A DNA stretch of 64,000 nt from contig NZ_BKAH01000006.1 of the NCBI RefSeq assembly GCF_007992455.1, forward strand, positions 62,001 to 126,000, written 5' to 3'. Below, piece after piece: positions 34,621-43,262 of this stretch. Under the pieces are notes generated by a model. That model ran no database searches and had not been told where the DNA came from. It saw only the letters and a list, made by a program, of their open reading frames with translations. A program made the position numbers and the translations under genes. Position 1 is the first letter of the stretch. The number at the start of each line of letters is the position of its first letter. Source of the DNA: Microbacterium saccharophilum (GTDB taxonomy: Bacteria > Actinomycetota > Actinomycetes > Actinomycetales > Microbacteriaceae).

Positions 34621-36006
34621 GTGCGTACGACATCCAGACGACTCCTCGCCGCGGCCGCGGCGCTCACGCTCTTCGGCGGTCTCACCGGCTGCGCGCAGGG
34701 CACGGGCGGGATGGAGGACGACGACACCGAATACAGCCCGGACGCCGACCTGACCGGATCGCTGTCGATCATGGGCTTCTCCGGCGTGGACGAGGTCGCG
34801 ACCTCACGGCTCGACCTGGCGAAGGAGGCGGTCGGCGACGTCGACGTGAAGCTCGCGGAGGGCGATCTCGACATGCAGCAGCTGCTGTCCGCGATCGCGA
34901 CCGGGCAGCCGCCGGACCTCGTGTACGCCAACCGGGATCAGGTGGGATCCCTCGCCGCCCGCGGCGCGATCGTCCCCCTCGAGGACTGCATCGACGGGGA
35001 GGGGATCCCGACGGACGATTTCGTGGAGTCCGGCCTCGCCCAGGTCACCCTCGACGACGACGTCTACGGCATCCCGGAGTTCAACACCGTGCAGCTGACG
35101 ATGGCCAACGCGGACCTGCTCGACGCGGCAGGGCTTTCGCTGGATGACGTGAACGGGTCGGACTGGGACCGCACGGCCGATGCGGCCGACAGGATGATGG
35201 TCGCGCAGTCCGGCAAGCTCTCCGTGATCGGCGTCGACAGCAAGCTCCCGGAGTTCCTGCCGCTCTGGGCGAAGGCGAACGGGGCCGAGCTCATCTCGGA
35301 GGACGGCAGGACGGCGCAGCTGGACGATCCCGCCGTCGTCGAGGCGCTCGAATGGGCGGTCGGCATCTACGACGCGCAGGGCGGATTCAGCGCGGTGAAG
35401 GCGTACCGTGACTCCGCCGACTTCTTCGGCGAGGGGAACCAGTTCGCGACGAACGTCCTCGGCGCGATGCCCATGGAGCAGTGGTATGTCAACGTCCTCA
35501 ACGACGTGTCGCCGGACGCCCCGGTCGCCTTCGACACGGTGCGCGACCGCAAGGGGGAGCCGCTCGCGTACGCCTCAGGGTCGGCGTGGGTGATCCCCGC
35601 CGGGGCGGAGAACCCGGCGGCCGCCTGTCGCTTCGCCCGCGTCATGACGTCGCTGGACGCGTGGGAGGCCGCGGCGAACGCCCGCCTCGAGGCGCGGAAC
35701 ACGGAGGGCAAGGCGTTCACCGGCATCCTCACCGGCAACACGAAGGCCGACGCGATGATCCGCGACATGACGACCGCGGAAGACGAGCCGTGGGCGTCCG
35801 CGGTGGAGAAGATGTACGAGGCGAACGACGACACCTTCAGCCTCCCCGCGAACCCCGCCGACGCCGAGTTCAAGTCGGCGATGTTCGATGCCGTCAACGC
35901 CGTGCTGAACGGTCAGAAGGAACCCGCCGACGCGCTCGCGGCGGCCCAGGACAAGGCCCAGGCCGCGCTGGACGAGGGCTGGGACAAGCTGGAATCGAGT
36001 GACTGA
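34621..36006 (+). CDS. ABC sugar-binding lipoprotein (family 1)
   Basis: The 461-residue protein has a lipoprotein signal ending FGGLTGC and a family-1 (MalE-like) two-lobe fold: PPDLVYANRDQ, YGIPEFNTVQLTMANADLL and GAMPMEQWYVN. It binds a sugar or related solute for the two permeases downstream. GTG 34621 follows AGGGGG. A much longer open frame on this strand (from 31567) is an artefact of antisense reading of the genes before it. Confidence 0.88.
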   Translation: MRTTSRRLLAAAAALTLFGGLTGCAQGTGGMEDDDTEYSPDADLTGSLSIMGFSGVDEVATSRLDLAKEAVGDVDVKLAEGDLDMQQLLSAIATGQPPDLVYANRDQVGSLAARGAIVPLEDCIDGEGIPTDDFVESGLAQVTLDDDVYGIPEFNTVQLTMANADLLDAAGLSLDDVNGSDWDRTADAADRMMVAQSGKLSVIGVDSKLPEFLPLWAKANGAELISEDGRTAQLDDPAVVEALEWAVGIYDAQGGFSAVKAYRDSADFFGEGNQFATNVLGAMPMEQWYVNVLNDVSPDAPVAFDTVRDRKGEPLAYASGSAWVIPAGAENPAAACRFARVMTSLDAWEAAANARLEARNTEGKAFTGILTGNTKADAMIRDMTTAEDEPWASAVEKMYEANDDTFSLPANPADAEFKSAMFDAVNAVLNGQKEPADALAAAQDKAQAALDEGWDKLESSD

Positions 36007-36008
36007 GG

Positions 36009-36959
36009 ATGAGCACGGCCGTCGCGGCGACGCAGCGGGCGCGTGATGCTTCGCGCGCCCGCGCCCGCCGGCGGAACGTCGGTGCGGCGTTCCTGTTCCT
36101 CAGCCCCTGGCTCGTCGGTTTCGTCGTCTTCACCGCCTGGCCGCTGATCTACAGCGCCTACCTGTCGCTGACCGACTACGACGTGATCAACGACCCCAGC
36201 TTCGTCGGACTGGACAACTATGCGGAGATGTTCCGCGACCCGAAGGTGGGTCTCGCGCTCGGCAACACGTTCCTGTTCACTGCTCTGCAGGTTCCGCTCT
36301 ACGTCATCGTGTCCCTGCTGCTCGCCCTCCTGCTGCACCGTGCGGGCCGCGCGTCGGGGTTCTACCGGACGATCTTCTTCCTCCCGAAGATGACGCCGCC
36401 CGTCGCCGTCGGCGTGCTCTTCCTGCTGCTGTTCAACGGACAGAACGGTCTCGTCAACGAAGCCCTCGGGGTCGTGGGCATCGACGGGCCCTCCTGGACC
36501 ACCGACCCGGCATGGGTGAAGCCCGGTCTCGTCGTCATGAGCCTGTGGACCGTCGGCGCGTCGGTCATCATCCTCCTGGCTGCCCTGCAGAGCGTCCCGG
36601 AGGAGCTGTACGAGTCCGCACGGCTGGACGGGGCGGGATTCTGGCGGCAGTCGCTGAGCATCACGCTGCCGATGATCAGTCCGGCCCTGTTCTTCATCGT
36701 CATCGTCAACACGATCGCCGGGCTGCAGACCTTCGACGAGGCCTACACCGCGTTCTTCGGGGCCGGGAACACGACCTACAGCAACGACGCCGCGCTGTTC
36801 TACGTCATCTACCTCTTCCAGCAGGCGTTCGAGTTCCTGCACATGGGCTACGCGTCCGCGCTCGCCTGGTTGCTGTTCGCGCTCATCATGGTCGTCACGA
36901 CGGTGCAGATCGTGATCTCGCGGCGGCTCGTCTACTACGAGGGGGAGGACGCGCGATGA
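36009..36959 (+). CDS. ABC sugar permease (MalF/UgpA type)
   Basis: The 316-residue permease has six membrane helices. LFLSPWLVGFVVFTAWPLIYSAYLS marks the start and EELYESARLDGAGFWRQSLSITLP is the EAA loop. It begins 2 bp after the binding-protein stop. It forms the translocation channel with the next gene product. Confidence 0.92.
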   Translation: MSTAVAATQRARDASRARARRRNVGAAFLFLSPWLVGFVVFTAWPLIYSAYLSLTDYDVINDPSFVGLDNYAEMFRDPKVGLALGNTFLFTALQVPLYVIVSLLLALLLHRAGRASGFYRTIFFLPKMTPPVAVGVLFLLLFNGQNGLVNEALGVVGIDGPSWTTDPAWVKPGLVVMSLWTVGASVIILLAALQSVPEELYESARLDGAGFWRQSLSITLPMISPALFFIVIVNTIAGLQTFDEAYTAFFGAGNTTYSNDAALFYVIYLFQQAFEFLHMGYASALAWLLFALIMVVTTVQIVISRRLVYYEGEDAR

Positions 36960-37873
36960 CCCTCTCCGCCACCAGGCCTCCCGCCGTCGCCCCGGACGGC
37001 GACGAGCCCCACGGCATCCCCGACCGAAGGAAGGCACGCCGCACGCCGCGCCGGGTGAGCCGCGTGCTCATCGGCCTCGCGCTGGCCGTCTTCGCCGTGA
37101 TCTTCGCGTACCCGTTCGTGTGGCTCATCAGCGCCTCCTTCAAGCCGCGTGGACAGGTCTTCGACAACCGGCTCATCCCGGAGACCTTCACCTGGGAGAA
37201 CTACGTCCGCGTGTGGCAGGAGGCACCTCTCGCCCTGTGGCTGCTCAACACCCTCGTCGTGACGGTGCTCGCAGCGGTGGCTGTCACGATCTCCAGTGCG
37301 ATGGTCGCGTGGGGCTTCGCGTACTTCCGCTTCCGCGGGCGCAACGCGCTGTTCGGTCTGGTCCTGGCGACGATGATGCTCCCCGGCGCCGTCACCATGA
37401 TCCCGACATTCCTCATCTGGAACTCCCTCGGCCTCGTCGGCACGCTCGTGCCGATGTGGGCGCAGAACCTCTTCGCGAGCGCCTTCTACGTCTTCCTGCT
37501 GCGGCAGTTCATGCTCGGCCTGCCGCGGGACCTGTTCGACGCGGCCCGCGTCGACGGTGCCACGCAATGGGGGGTCTTCTGGCGGATCGCCCTGCCGCTG
37601 AGCAGACCCGCCATCGCCGTGACGCTCGTCTTCGAAGTGCAGGCCGTCTGGACCGATCTCATGCGGGCGCTCATCTACCTGCGCGACGCATCGACGTTCA
37701 CGATCCCCCGCGGGCTGAAGTCCCTCGTCGATGCGTTCGGGTTCGGCGGCGAATGGCATTGGGAGATCATCGTCACCGCGAGCGTCATCGCCACGATCCC
37801 GATGATCATCATCTTCTTCCTCGGTCAGCGACAGATCATCCAGGGCATCAGCGCGGGAGGGCTGAAGGGATGA
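36956..37873 (+). CDS. ABC sugar permease (MalG/UgpE type)
   Basis: The 305-residue permease has six helices and an EAA loop RDLFDAARVDGATQWGVFWRIALP. The ATG at 36956 overlaps the previous stop. No ATPase gene follows, so a shared MsiK-like ATPase encoded elsewhere must energise this importer, as is common in actinobacteria. Confidence 0.92.
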   Translation: MTLSATRPPAVAPDGDEPHGIPDRRKARRTPRRVSRVLIGLALAVFAVIFAYPFVWLISASFKPRGQVFDNRLIPETFTWENYVRVWQEAPLALWLLNTLVVTVLAAVAVTISSAMVAWGFAYFRFRGRNALFGLVLATMMLPGAVTMIPTFLIWNSLGLVGTLVPMWAQNLFASAFYVFLLRQFMLGLPRDLFDAARVDGATQWGVFWRIALPLSRPAIAVTLVFEVQAVWTDLMRALIYLRDASTFTIPRGLKSLVDAFGFGGEWHWEIIVTASVIATIPMIIIFFLGQRQIIQGISAGGLKG

Positions 37874-37914
37874 GCGCCGCCGCGCGGCGGTTAGGCACAC
37901 GAGGCGGGCAGATG

Positions 37915-37951
37915 CAACCCCCAAGCGTGCGGGGTGAGGGTCGGAGAGGAT
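37915..37951 (+). promoter_or_regulatory. CAA(G/C)CC-class promoter, leaderless
   Basis: CAACCC (37915-37920), 25 bp, GAGGAT (37946-37951), then GGCGTC and the ATG at 37958. TA is 21 bp upstream of CAA. The box-plus-linker is nearly identical to that at 45819 (GAGCAT, GGCGTC, ATG). Confidence 0.65.
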
Positions 37952-37957
37952 GGCGTC

Positions 37958-38296
37958 ATGCAGCGACTCCACTACACCGGTGACTCGATCCTCATGGCGG
38001 ATGAGACGGCCGCGGCGCTCCTGGACTACGCGTCCGCGCTCGCGGAGGCGAATGCATCGGATGTCGTCGCTGTGCCCGCCGTCGACGAGGAGGGCCGGTC
38101 GACGAAGGCCGAGCTCCTCATCGGCCCGGCCAGTCAGCTCTACACGATGCCGGTGGCCGGCCTGGACGAAGTGCCGCCCGACGCCGACGTGATCGCGGAA
38201 CTGCAGCTGCGCGCCGCGAAGGTGCGGCCCTCCCGCCCCGTCACCGAGGAGACCGAGCTCTCCACGTTCGTCCAGGGAGACGACGACCTCGTCTGA
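37958..38296 (+). CDS. Conserved hypothetical protein (112 aa)
   Basis: The 112-residue soluble protein begins MQRLHYTGDSILMADETAAALLDYA and ends in an acidic tail. A beta-alpha-beta-beta arrangement is suggested by alternating patterns (VVAVPAVDEEG, AELLIGPASQLYTMPV). It resembles in outline the DUF7882-type proteins further along, but lacks the KLRR-ESF core. It stands alone with its own promoter. Function is unknown. Confidence 0.75.
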   Translation: MQRLHYTGDSILMADETAAALLDYASALAEANASDVVAVPAVDEEGRSTKAELLIGPASQLYTMPVAGLDEVPPDADVIAELQLRAAKVRPSRPVTEETELSTFVQGDDDLV

Positions 38297-38334
38297 CGGC
38301 CCGCCGCAGCGCCATCCGGGTGCGGCATCGTCAG
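38293..38334. terminator. Bidirectional nested hairpin between convergent genes
   Basis: The outer stem CTGACG/CGTCAG holds both stop codons, and the inner stem GCCGCA/TGCGGC strengthens it. It is a likely two-way terminator. Confidence 0.5.
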
Positions 38335-38972
38335 CCGCGGGCGGCCCAGCCTGCCAGCGCTGCGAGCATCGCCCGGCGGCCCGCGGAGTCGTAGGAGCGC
38401 TCGTCGTGGCCGAGCAGGTCCACCGCGATGCGGGCAGCGCCGACCTCACGCACCCACGCGGTCCGCGCCGACGTCCCCTCGTGCACGTGGTGGGCGACCT
38501 CGACGCGCTCGCCGAGGAGTTGCAGGCCGAGGTAGCGCTCATCCTCAACCTCGAAGTCGGCGATGGGCCCACCGCCCGGCAGCATGCCGCCGCGGATGGG
38601 CGTGACGCCGAGCGGCGGATGCCAGGAGACGTCGTCCACCCAGAGACCACCCAGCAGCTCCGGCCCGCCCGGATGCGCCTGCAGGCAGCGGATCCCGATG
38701 TGCACGGCCAGGATGCCGATGCCCCGCGCCACCGCGGCGGCGAGTCCGGCGGCAGCATCGTCCGGCAGCGGGGCGTCATCCGACGGCGCCCCCGCGTGCA
38801 GCACCAGGAGATCGACGCCGCCGAGGCGGGTCAGTGCGCGGTCGACGTCGTCGTCGACGCTCACGTCGAACCCCGCATCCGCGAGCGTGGCCGACACGAG
38901 CGGCGTCGTCCGCGGGAACGGATGCCACGGGTCGGCGTACCGCCCCGCGCCGCTCGCGATGAGTGACCGCAT
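38331..38972 (-). CDS. ThuA-domain protein (trehalose utilisation-like)
   Basis: The 213-residue protein has a ThuA glutamine-amidotransferase-like fold: DLLVLHAGAPSDD, GIGILAVHIGIRCLQ and an ending rich in histidines (VAHHVHEGTSART, LLGHDERSYDS). ThuA-type proteins are tied to disaccharide use, but their chemistry is not well known. GGAGG lies 4 bp before the ATG at 38972. An upstream ATG at 38993 could be leaderless, since TACAGT ends 7 bp before it. Confidence 0.8.
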   Translation of the reverse strand: MRSLIASGAGRYADPWHPFPRTTPLVSATLADAGFDVSVDDDVDRALTRLGGVDLLVLHAGAPSDDAPLPDDAAAGLAAAVARGIGILAVHIGIRCLQAHPGGPELLGGLWVDDVSWHPPLGVTPIRGGMLPGGGPIADFEVEDERYLGLQLLGERVEVAHHVHEGTSARTAWVREVGAARIAVDLLGHDERSYDSAGRRAMLAALAGWAARG

Positions 38973-39043
38973 CCGACCTCCGGCTCCCGTCATCCATCCC
39001 ACTGTAGACACCGGTATCCGCCCCGGCACCCTCGTCAGCGGCG

Positions 39044-39049
39044 TAGGTT
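39044..39049 (+). promoter_or_regulatory. -10 box of leaderless MFS promoter
   Basis: TAGGTT is followed by exactly 6 bp and the ATG at 39056, with no ribosome site. The -35 region is poor. Confidence 0.5.
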
Positions 39050-39055
39050 GACCGC

Positions 39056-40432
39056 ATGAGCGCACCGATCACCGGCCCGTCCCGGATCGTCCTGACGGTC
39101 GCCGTGCTGGCATCCTTCGTCGCGTTCCTGGACGGCACGATCGTCAACGTCGCGCTGCCCGCCATCAGCCGTGAGCTCGGAGGCGGGCTCGTGACGCAGC
39201 AATGGGCCGTGGACGCCTACCTCATCACGCTGGGCGCCCTCATCTTGCTCGCGGGCTCCGTCAGTGACGCGTTCGGCCGCGTGCTCGTGATCCGCCTGGG
39301 GCTGATCGGATTCGGCGTCGCGTCGGTCGCCGTCGGGCTCGCCCCCGATCCGATGGTGCTCATCGCGGCGCGGGCGCTGCAGGGTGCCGCGGGGGCCTTC
39401 CTCGTGCCGAGCTCGCTCGCGCTCATCACCTCGACGTTCCAGGATGCCGCCCAGGCGCGCGCCATCGGGATCTGGACGGCGCTCACGACCGCCGCCATGC
39501 TCGTGGGGCCGCTCCTGGGCGGCCTGCTCATCGACCTCGCCTCCTGGCGGTGGGCGTTCTTCATCAACGTCGTCCCGATCGCGGTGACCCTCTTCCTCGT
39601 GCCGCGGATGGGCGTCCACGACGTGCGGCAGCCCGGTGCGCGGGTCGACTGGCTGGGCGCGGCGCTCTGCGCCGTCGGTCTCGGCGCGACGGTCTTCGCT
39701 CTCATCGAGCAGGCCCGCCTCGGGTGGGGGGACCCCCTCGTGTGGGGCACCGGCGTCGGCGGGGTCGTCCTCCTGGTCGCATTCGTGCTCCGGCAGCGGC
39801 GGGTCGCCTCGCCCATGCTGCCGCTCGAGCTGTTCCGGGTGCGGAACTTCTCCGCGGGCAACCTGGCCACCCTGCTCATCTACGGCGCACTGTCGCTGAA
39901 CGGCGTGGTGGTCGCGGTGTATCTGCAGGAGAGCGCCGGACTCTCCGCGACGGCCGCCGGCCTCGCAAGCCTGCCGTCGACGGTTCTCCTCGTCCTCCTG
40001 AGTTCCCGGGCCGGGGCCCTCGCGGGCCGCTGGGGTGCCCGCATCTTCATGACGGTCGGTCCGCTCGTCATGGCAGCGGGCTGCCTCCTGCTGCTGACGG
40101 TCGCGGAGTCGTTCTCCTACTGGTGGCAGGTGCTGCCCAGCATGCTGGTCTTCGGGCTGGGTCTCGCCCTCACCGTCGCTCCTCTGACGGCGGCGATCCT
40201 CGGTTCCATCGAGGCCGCCCACGCGGGGGTCGCCTCCGCCGTGAACAACGCGGTGGCCCGCATCGCGGGACTCCTCACGATCGCCTCGCTCGCGCTGATC
40301 GTCGCGGGGGACCTCGATCTGGCGGGCCTGCACCGGGCCGCGGTCGTCTGCGCGATTCTGATGGCCGGTGGGGGCGTGGTCTCCTGGCTCGGCATCCGCG
40401 ACACCGGACGCACCCGCGTCGAGGCCGCCTGA
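39056..40432 (+). CDS. MFS drug efflux transporter (DHA2/EmrB-like)
   Basis: The 458-residue protein has 14 predicted helices. Motif D1 is LDGTIVNVALPAI in helix 1, and motif A-like GSVSDAFGRVLVIR lies between helices 2 and 3. It would expel drugs or toxic organics in exchange for protons. No regulator gene is adjacent. It converges on a lipase-like gene through a shared hairpin. Confidence 0.92.
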   Translation: MSAPITGPSRIVLTVAVLASFVAFLDGTIVNVALPAISRELGGGLVTQQWAVDAYLITLGALILLAGSVSDAFGRVLVIRLGLIGFGVASVAVGLAPDPMVLIAARALQGAAGAFLVPSSLALITSTFQDAAQARAIGIWTALTTAAMLVGPLLGGLLIDLASWRWAFFINVVPIAVTLFLVPRMGVHDVRQPGARVDWLGAALCAVGLGATVFALIEQARLGWGDPLVWGTGVGGVVLLVAFVLRQRRVASPMLPLELFRVRNFSAGNLATLLIYGALSLNGVVVAVYLQESAGLSATAAGLASLPSTVLLVLLSSRAGALAGRWGARIFMTVGPLVMAAGCLLLLTVAESFSYWWQVLPSMLVFGLGLALTVAPLTAAILGSIEAAHAGVASAVNNAVARIAGLLTIASLALIVAGDLDLAGLHRAAVVCAILMAGGGVVSWLGIRDTGRTRVEAA

Positions 40433-40450
40433 TCCGACAGGTCAGGCGGC
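40424..40450. terminator. Perfect bidirectional hairpin spanning both stop codons
   Basis: GCCGCCTGA (MFS end and stop) pairs perfectly with TCAGGCGGC (stop and end of the convergent gene) over a 9-base loop. Both proteins end in Ala-Ala as a result. It is a compact two-way terminator. Confidence 0.7.
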
Positions 40451-41107
40451 AGCGGTCTCCACCTCCGCGAGCACACGCGGGTGCGCGAGGATGCGGAAGT
40501 GCCCGCCCGTCGTGAGCATGATGTTCCGGGCCCCGGCCAGTTCGCTGCGCTCGGGGATGTGCGGGTCGAACGTGCCGTAGATCGAGACGATACGGGTGTT
40601 GAACGTCGCCTGACCGCCCAGGGCCACGATCGTGGCATCCCGCGGGGAGAACGTCCGCAGGGTCCGCGCCGGAAGCAGCCGGGCGTAGCGCGACCCGCCG
40701 AACGGCGTGGCGACGGCCACCATCGACCGGACGCGGCCGCCGGCGGGCCCCACCATGACCTGCTTCCCGACCAGCCCGCCCTTGCTGTGCGCCACGAGGA
40801 CGACATCCCGGAGATCGTGCTGCACGAGGTACGCGGTCACCTTCTCGGCCATCTCGGCGACGGGGCGCCGGTTGCGGCGCAGCAGCTCGACGACGTGCAC
40901 CGGGTGACCCCGGCCATGCAGCGCCCCGACGAGGGGCTGCATGAACTTCCACGTCTCGTAGACGCCCGGCAGGACGACGATCGGCGTCCGGTCGCCGGTG
41001 CGGAACGTCGCCGGGTCGGTGCGGTTGAAGGTCGCGCGCAGCTGCCAGAGACCCGCGTAGGCGTAGTCCCGTGCCCACCACACGAGGATCCGCACCAGCC
41101 GGATCAC
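40442..41107 (-). CDS. Lipase-like alpha/beta hydrolase
   Basis: The 221-residue protein has PIVVLPGVYETW (oxyanion region), the nucleophile elbow VAHSKGGLVGK with Ser near 115, and a final GGHFRILAH with the catalytic His. AHSKGG rather than GxSxG is typical of class 2 or triacylglycerol lipase-like proteins. The GTG at 41107 overlaps the upstream stop (GTGA), so it is cotranscribed with the next hydrolase. There is no classical signal peptide, but the N-terminus is hydrophobic. Confidence 0.82.
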   Translation of the reverse strand: MIRLVRILVWWARDYAYAGLWQLRATFNRTDPATFRTGDRTPIVVLPGVYETWKFMQPLVGALHGRGHPVHVVELLRRNRRPVAEMAEKVTAYLVQHDLRDVVLVAHSKGGLVGKQVMVGPAGGRVRSMVAVATPFGGSRYARLLPARTLRTFSPRDATIVALGGQATFNTRIVSIYGTFDPHIPERSELAGARNIMLTTGGHFRILAHPRVLAEVETAAA

Positions 41108-41895
41108 GCCGTCACCTGTGCACGCCCCGTGAGAGCCCGGATCGCGGATGCCACGGCGCGCGGCGCCGTGTGCTGGACGACGTGGAAGCCGCGGGGGATC
41201 TCGACGAGCGTGGCGGACGCGGCGGCATCCCGCAGCGCCCGGCACCACTCGCGGCCGGCGATCGGATCGCGGGCGCCGCGAAGGACGAGGAGCGGCACGT
41301 CGAGCGCGGCGACGCGCTCCTCGATCGGATACGACAGCATGTGCCGCACCTGCGCCAGGTACCAGGGCACGCCGCAGCGGAGGTAGTCGGTGAAGACGAT
41401 GCCGTTGACGGTGGGGGACTCGCCCAGCGTGTCGAGCGCCAGCGCGCTCAGCTGGGCGGGCAGTGTCCGGTGCGCCGCATCCGCGACGGGTCCCATGATG
41501 ACGACGTCGGTCACGAGGTCGGGACGCTGCGCCGCCGCCTCGACGACCCATTGCGCACCCATCGAATGACCGACCAGGACGACGGGTCCGAGGTCGAGCC
41601 CGGCGATGACGGCGGTGAGACCGTGTGCCATCGCCTCCACCGGGAGGTCCCGTCCGGGCTTCGGAAGACCCGCGTACCCCGGCAGGTCGATGGAGTGCAC
41701 CGCGCCGTCCACGGCCAGGGTCGCATGGAGGCGGGAGAGATAGCGGTGCGAGGCGCCGATCCCGTGCACCAGCACGGTCGGCGGGAGTGCCGCCGATGCC
41801 GCCGACGGACCCGCCGAGAGCACCCGGAACGCCACGTCGTCCACGTCCACCCGCCGGGGCGGACGCGGGGCGGGTTGCGCGGCGGCGATGGTCAC
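41104..41895 (-). CDS. Alpha/beta hydrolase
   Basis: The 263-residue hydrolase has VLVHGIGASHRYLSRL (oxyanion hole), nucleophile elbow GHSMGA, acidic residue in GARDPIAG and catalytic His in RGFHVVQH. GTG 41895 is preceded by CATACT with a 7-bp gap and no ribosome site. It heads a two-hydrolase operon under a CAACCC-class promoter. Confidence 0.85.
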   Translation of the reverse strand: MTIAAAQPAPRPPRRVDVDDVAFRVLSAGPSAASAALPPTVLVHGIGASHRYLSRLHATLAVDGAVHSIDLPGYAGLPKPGRDLPVEAMAHGLTAVIAGLDLGPVVLVGHSMGAQWVVEAAAQRPDLVTDVVIMGPVADAAHRTLPAQLSALALDTLGESPTVNGIVFTDYLRCGVPWYLAQVRHMLSYPIEERVAALDVPLLVLRGARDPIAGREWCRALRDAAASATLVEIPRGFHVVQHTAPRAVASAIRALTGRAQVTA

Positions 41896-41902
41896 ACACG
41901 CG

Positions 41903-41939
41903 AGTATGCGCGAGATCCGGGCGGCCGGGCAGCGGGTTG
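41903..41939 (-). promoter_or_regulatory. CAA(G/C)CC-class promoter of hydrolase pair
   Basis: In gene direction: CAACCC (41939-41934), 25 bp, CATACT (41908-41903), 7 bp, GTG 41895. TA lies 20 bp upstream of CAA. Confidence 0.6.
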
Positions 41940-42010
41940 CTATCGGCATCCCACCGCGCTATGCCGAATCGCGCGAGTGCCCGCGAACCTGTGAGGCGTA
42001 CAGACTGCGG

Positions 42011-42030
42011 GCGTACCGTTCGGAGTACGC
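42011..42030. promoter_or_regulatory. Inverted repeat upstream of desaturase gene
   Basis: GCGTAC-CGTTCGGA-GTACGC is an inverted repeat with 6-bp arms, 30 bp before the desaturase start. It may be an operator for temperature or lipid control, but no regulator is adjacent. Confidence 0.35.
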
Positions 42031-42059
42031 GTCGCAGCCCTGAACACGAGGAGGGCATC

Positions 42060-43154
42060 GTGGACGTCATCCGCACCATCCCCCGCACCGACCGCACGGC
42101 CGGTCGGACGGTCAGCGAGTTCTCGGAACTGGCGCAGAAGGTCCGCGACAGCGGTCTCCTCCGCCGGCGATACGGCTACTACTGGTCCAAGCTCATCGGC
42201 CTGCCGGTGCTGCTGGCCGCCTGCCTCGTCGCGTTCGCGGTGATCGGCGACACCTGGTGGCAGATGTTCACGGCCGCCGTGTTCGCCGTCGTCTTCACGC
42301 AGATCGCCTTCCTCGGCCACGACGCGGCGCACCGCCAGATCTTCGTGTCCGGGCGGTGGAACGACTGGACGAGCCTGGTCCTCGGGGACCTGCTCGTCGG
42401 GATGAGCTACGGCTGGTGGCAGCACAAGCACACCCGCCACCACGCCAACCCCAACAAGATCGGCGCCGACCCCGACATCGAGCTCCCCGTCATCGTCGTG
42501 GCGCCGGAGCAGCGTGCGCGTCCCCGCGGTCGCGTCATCCAGTGGCTGCGGGCGCACCAGGGCATCTTCTTCTTCCCCATCCTGCTGTTCGAGGGCGTCT
42601 CGCTGCACGCGTCGGGCATCCGCCGGGTCGCGGTGCGCGAGCACCTGGATCGTCGGTGGGTCGAGACCGCCTTCATGCTGGTGCGGATCGTCGGCTTCGC
42701 GGTGCTCGTCTTCCTCGTGCTGTCGCCCGGTGTCGCGTTCGCGTTCCTGGGCGTGCAGCTCGGGCTCTTCGGCTTCTACATGGGCATATCCTTCGCCCCC
42801 AACCACAAGGGGATGCCGATCGTGCCGCGAGACATGAAGCTCGACTTCCTGCACCGCCAGGTCATGATGAGCCGGGATGTGCGCGGCGGCCGGGTGCTCG
42901 ACGTCGCGATGGGCGGACTGAACTACCAGGTCGAGCACCACCTGTTCCCGTCCATGCCTCGCCCGCACCTGCGGCGGGCGGCGCCGATCATCGCCGAGTA
43001 CTGCCGTGAGCACGGCGTCCCGTACGCGAGCGTCGGACTCCTGGCCTCGTACGCGATCGTCGTCCGCTACACCAACCGCGTCGGGCTCGGCGAGCGGGAC
43101 GTGTTCACCTGCCCCCTCGTCGACCAGCGGAGCTTCGTCGGCGGGCGTGCGTGA
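42060..43154 (+). CDS. Membrane fatty acid desaturase (acyl-lipid type)
   Basis: The 364-residue protein has four membrane helices and the three histidine boxes of front-end/acyl-lipid desaturases: HDAAH, HTRHH and QVEHHLF. GTG 42060 follows AGGAGG. It inserts double bonds into membrane lipid acyl chains. A paralogue with the same layout lies at 55974-57080. No cytochrome b5 domain is fused. Confidence 0.93.
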   Translation: MDVIRTIPRTDRTAGRTVSEFSELAQKVRDSGLLRRRYGYYWSKLIGLPVLLAACLVAFAVIGDTWWQMFTAAVFAVVFTQIAFLGHDAAHRQIFVSGRWNDWTSLVLGDLLVGMSYGWWQHKHTRHHANPNKIGADPDIELPVIVVAPEQRARPRGRVIQWLRAHQGIFFFPILLFEGVSLHASGIRRVAVREHLDRRWVETAFMLVRIVGFAVLVFLVLSPGVAFAFLGVQLGLFGFYMGISFAPNHKGMPIVPRDMKLDFLHRQVMMSRDVRGGRVLDVAMGGLNYQVEHHLFPSMPRPHLRRAAPIIAEYCREHGVPYASVGLLASYAIVVRYTNRVGLGERDVFTCPLVDQRSFVGGRA

Positions 43155-43155
43155 G

Positions 43156-43237
43156 GCGAAGTGCAGGAGCAGCTGGTGCCGGTGGGGCGGATGACGGCAC
43201 TCCTGTCCCACCCGTCACACTCGGTCCTGCAGTTCGC
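43156..43237. repeat. Dispersed intergenic palindrome, copy A
   Basis: Ends pair as GCGAAGTGCAGGA and TCCTGCAGTTCGC, with GTGGGGCGGATGACGG and TCCCACCCGTCAC inside. A related element with the same ends lies at 55087-55172. It sits between the desaturase and VIT genes. Confidence 0.65.
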
Positions 43238-43250
43238 GCCGCGCACGGCC

Positions 43251-43256
43251 TAACCT
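43251..43256 (+). promoter_or_regulatory. -10 box of leaderless VIT promoter
   Basis: TAACCT is followed by exactly 6 bp and the ATG at 43263, with no ribosome site between. Confidence 0.6.
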
Positions 43257-43262
43257 GGCGGT

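Noticed and set aside
31567..36006. A 1479-codon open frame on the plus strand
   Set aside because: Only the last 461 codons (from GTG 34621) encode a recognisable protein. The rest is antisense to the alcohol dehydrogenase and other-frame reading of the APC gene, kept open by high GC.
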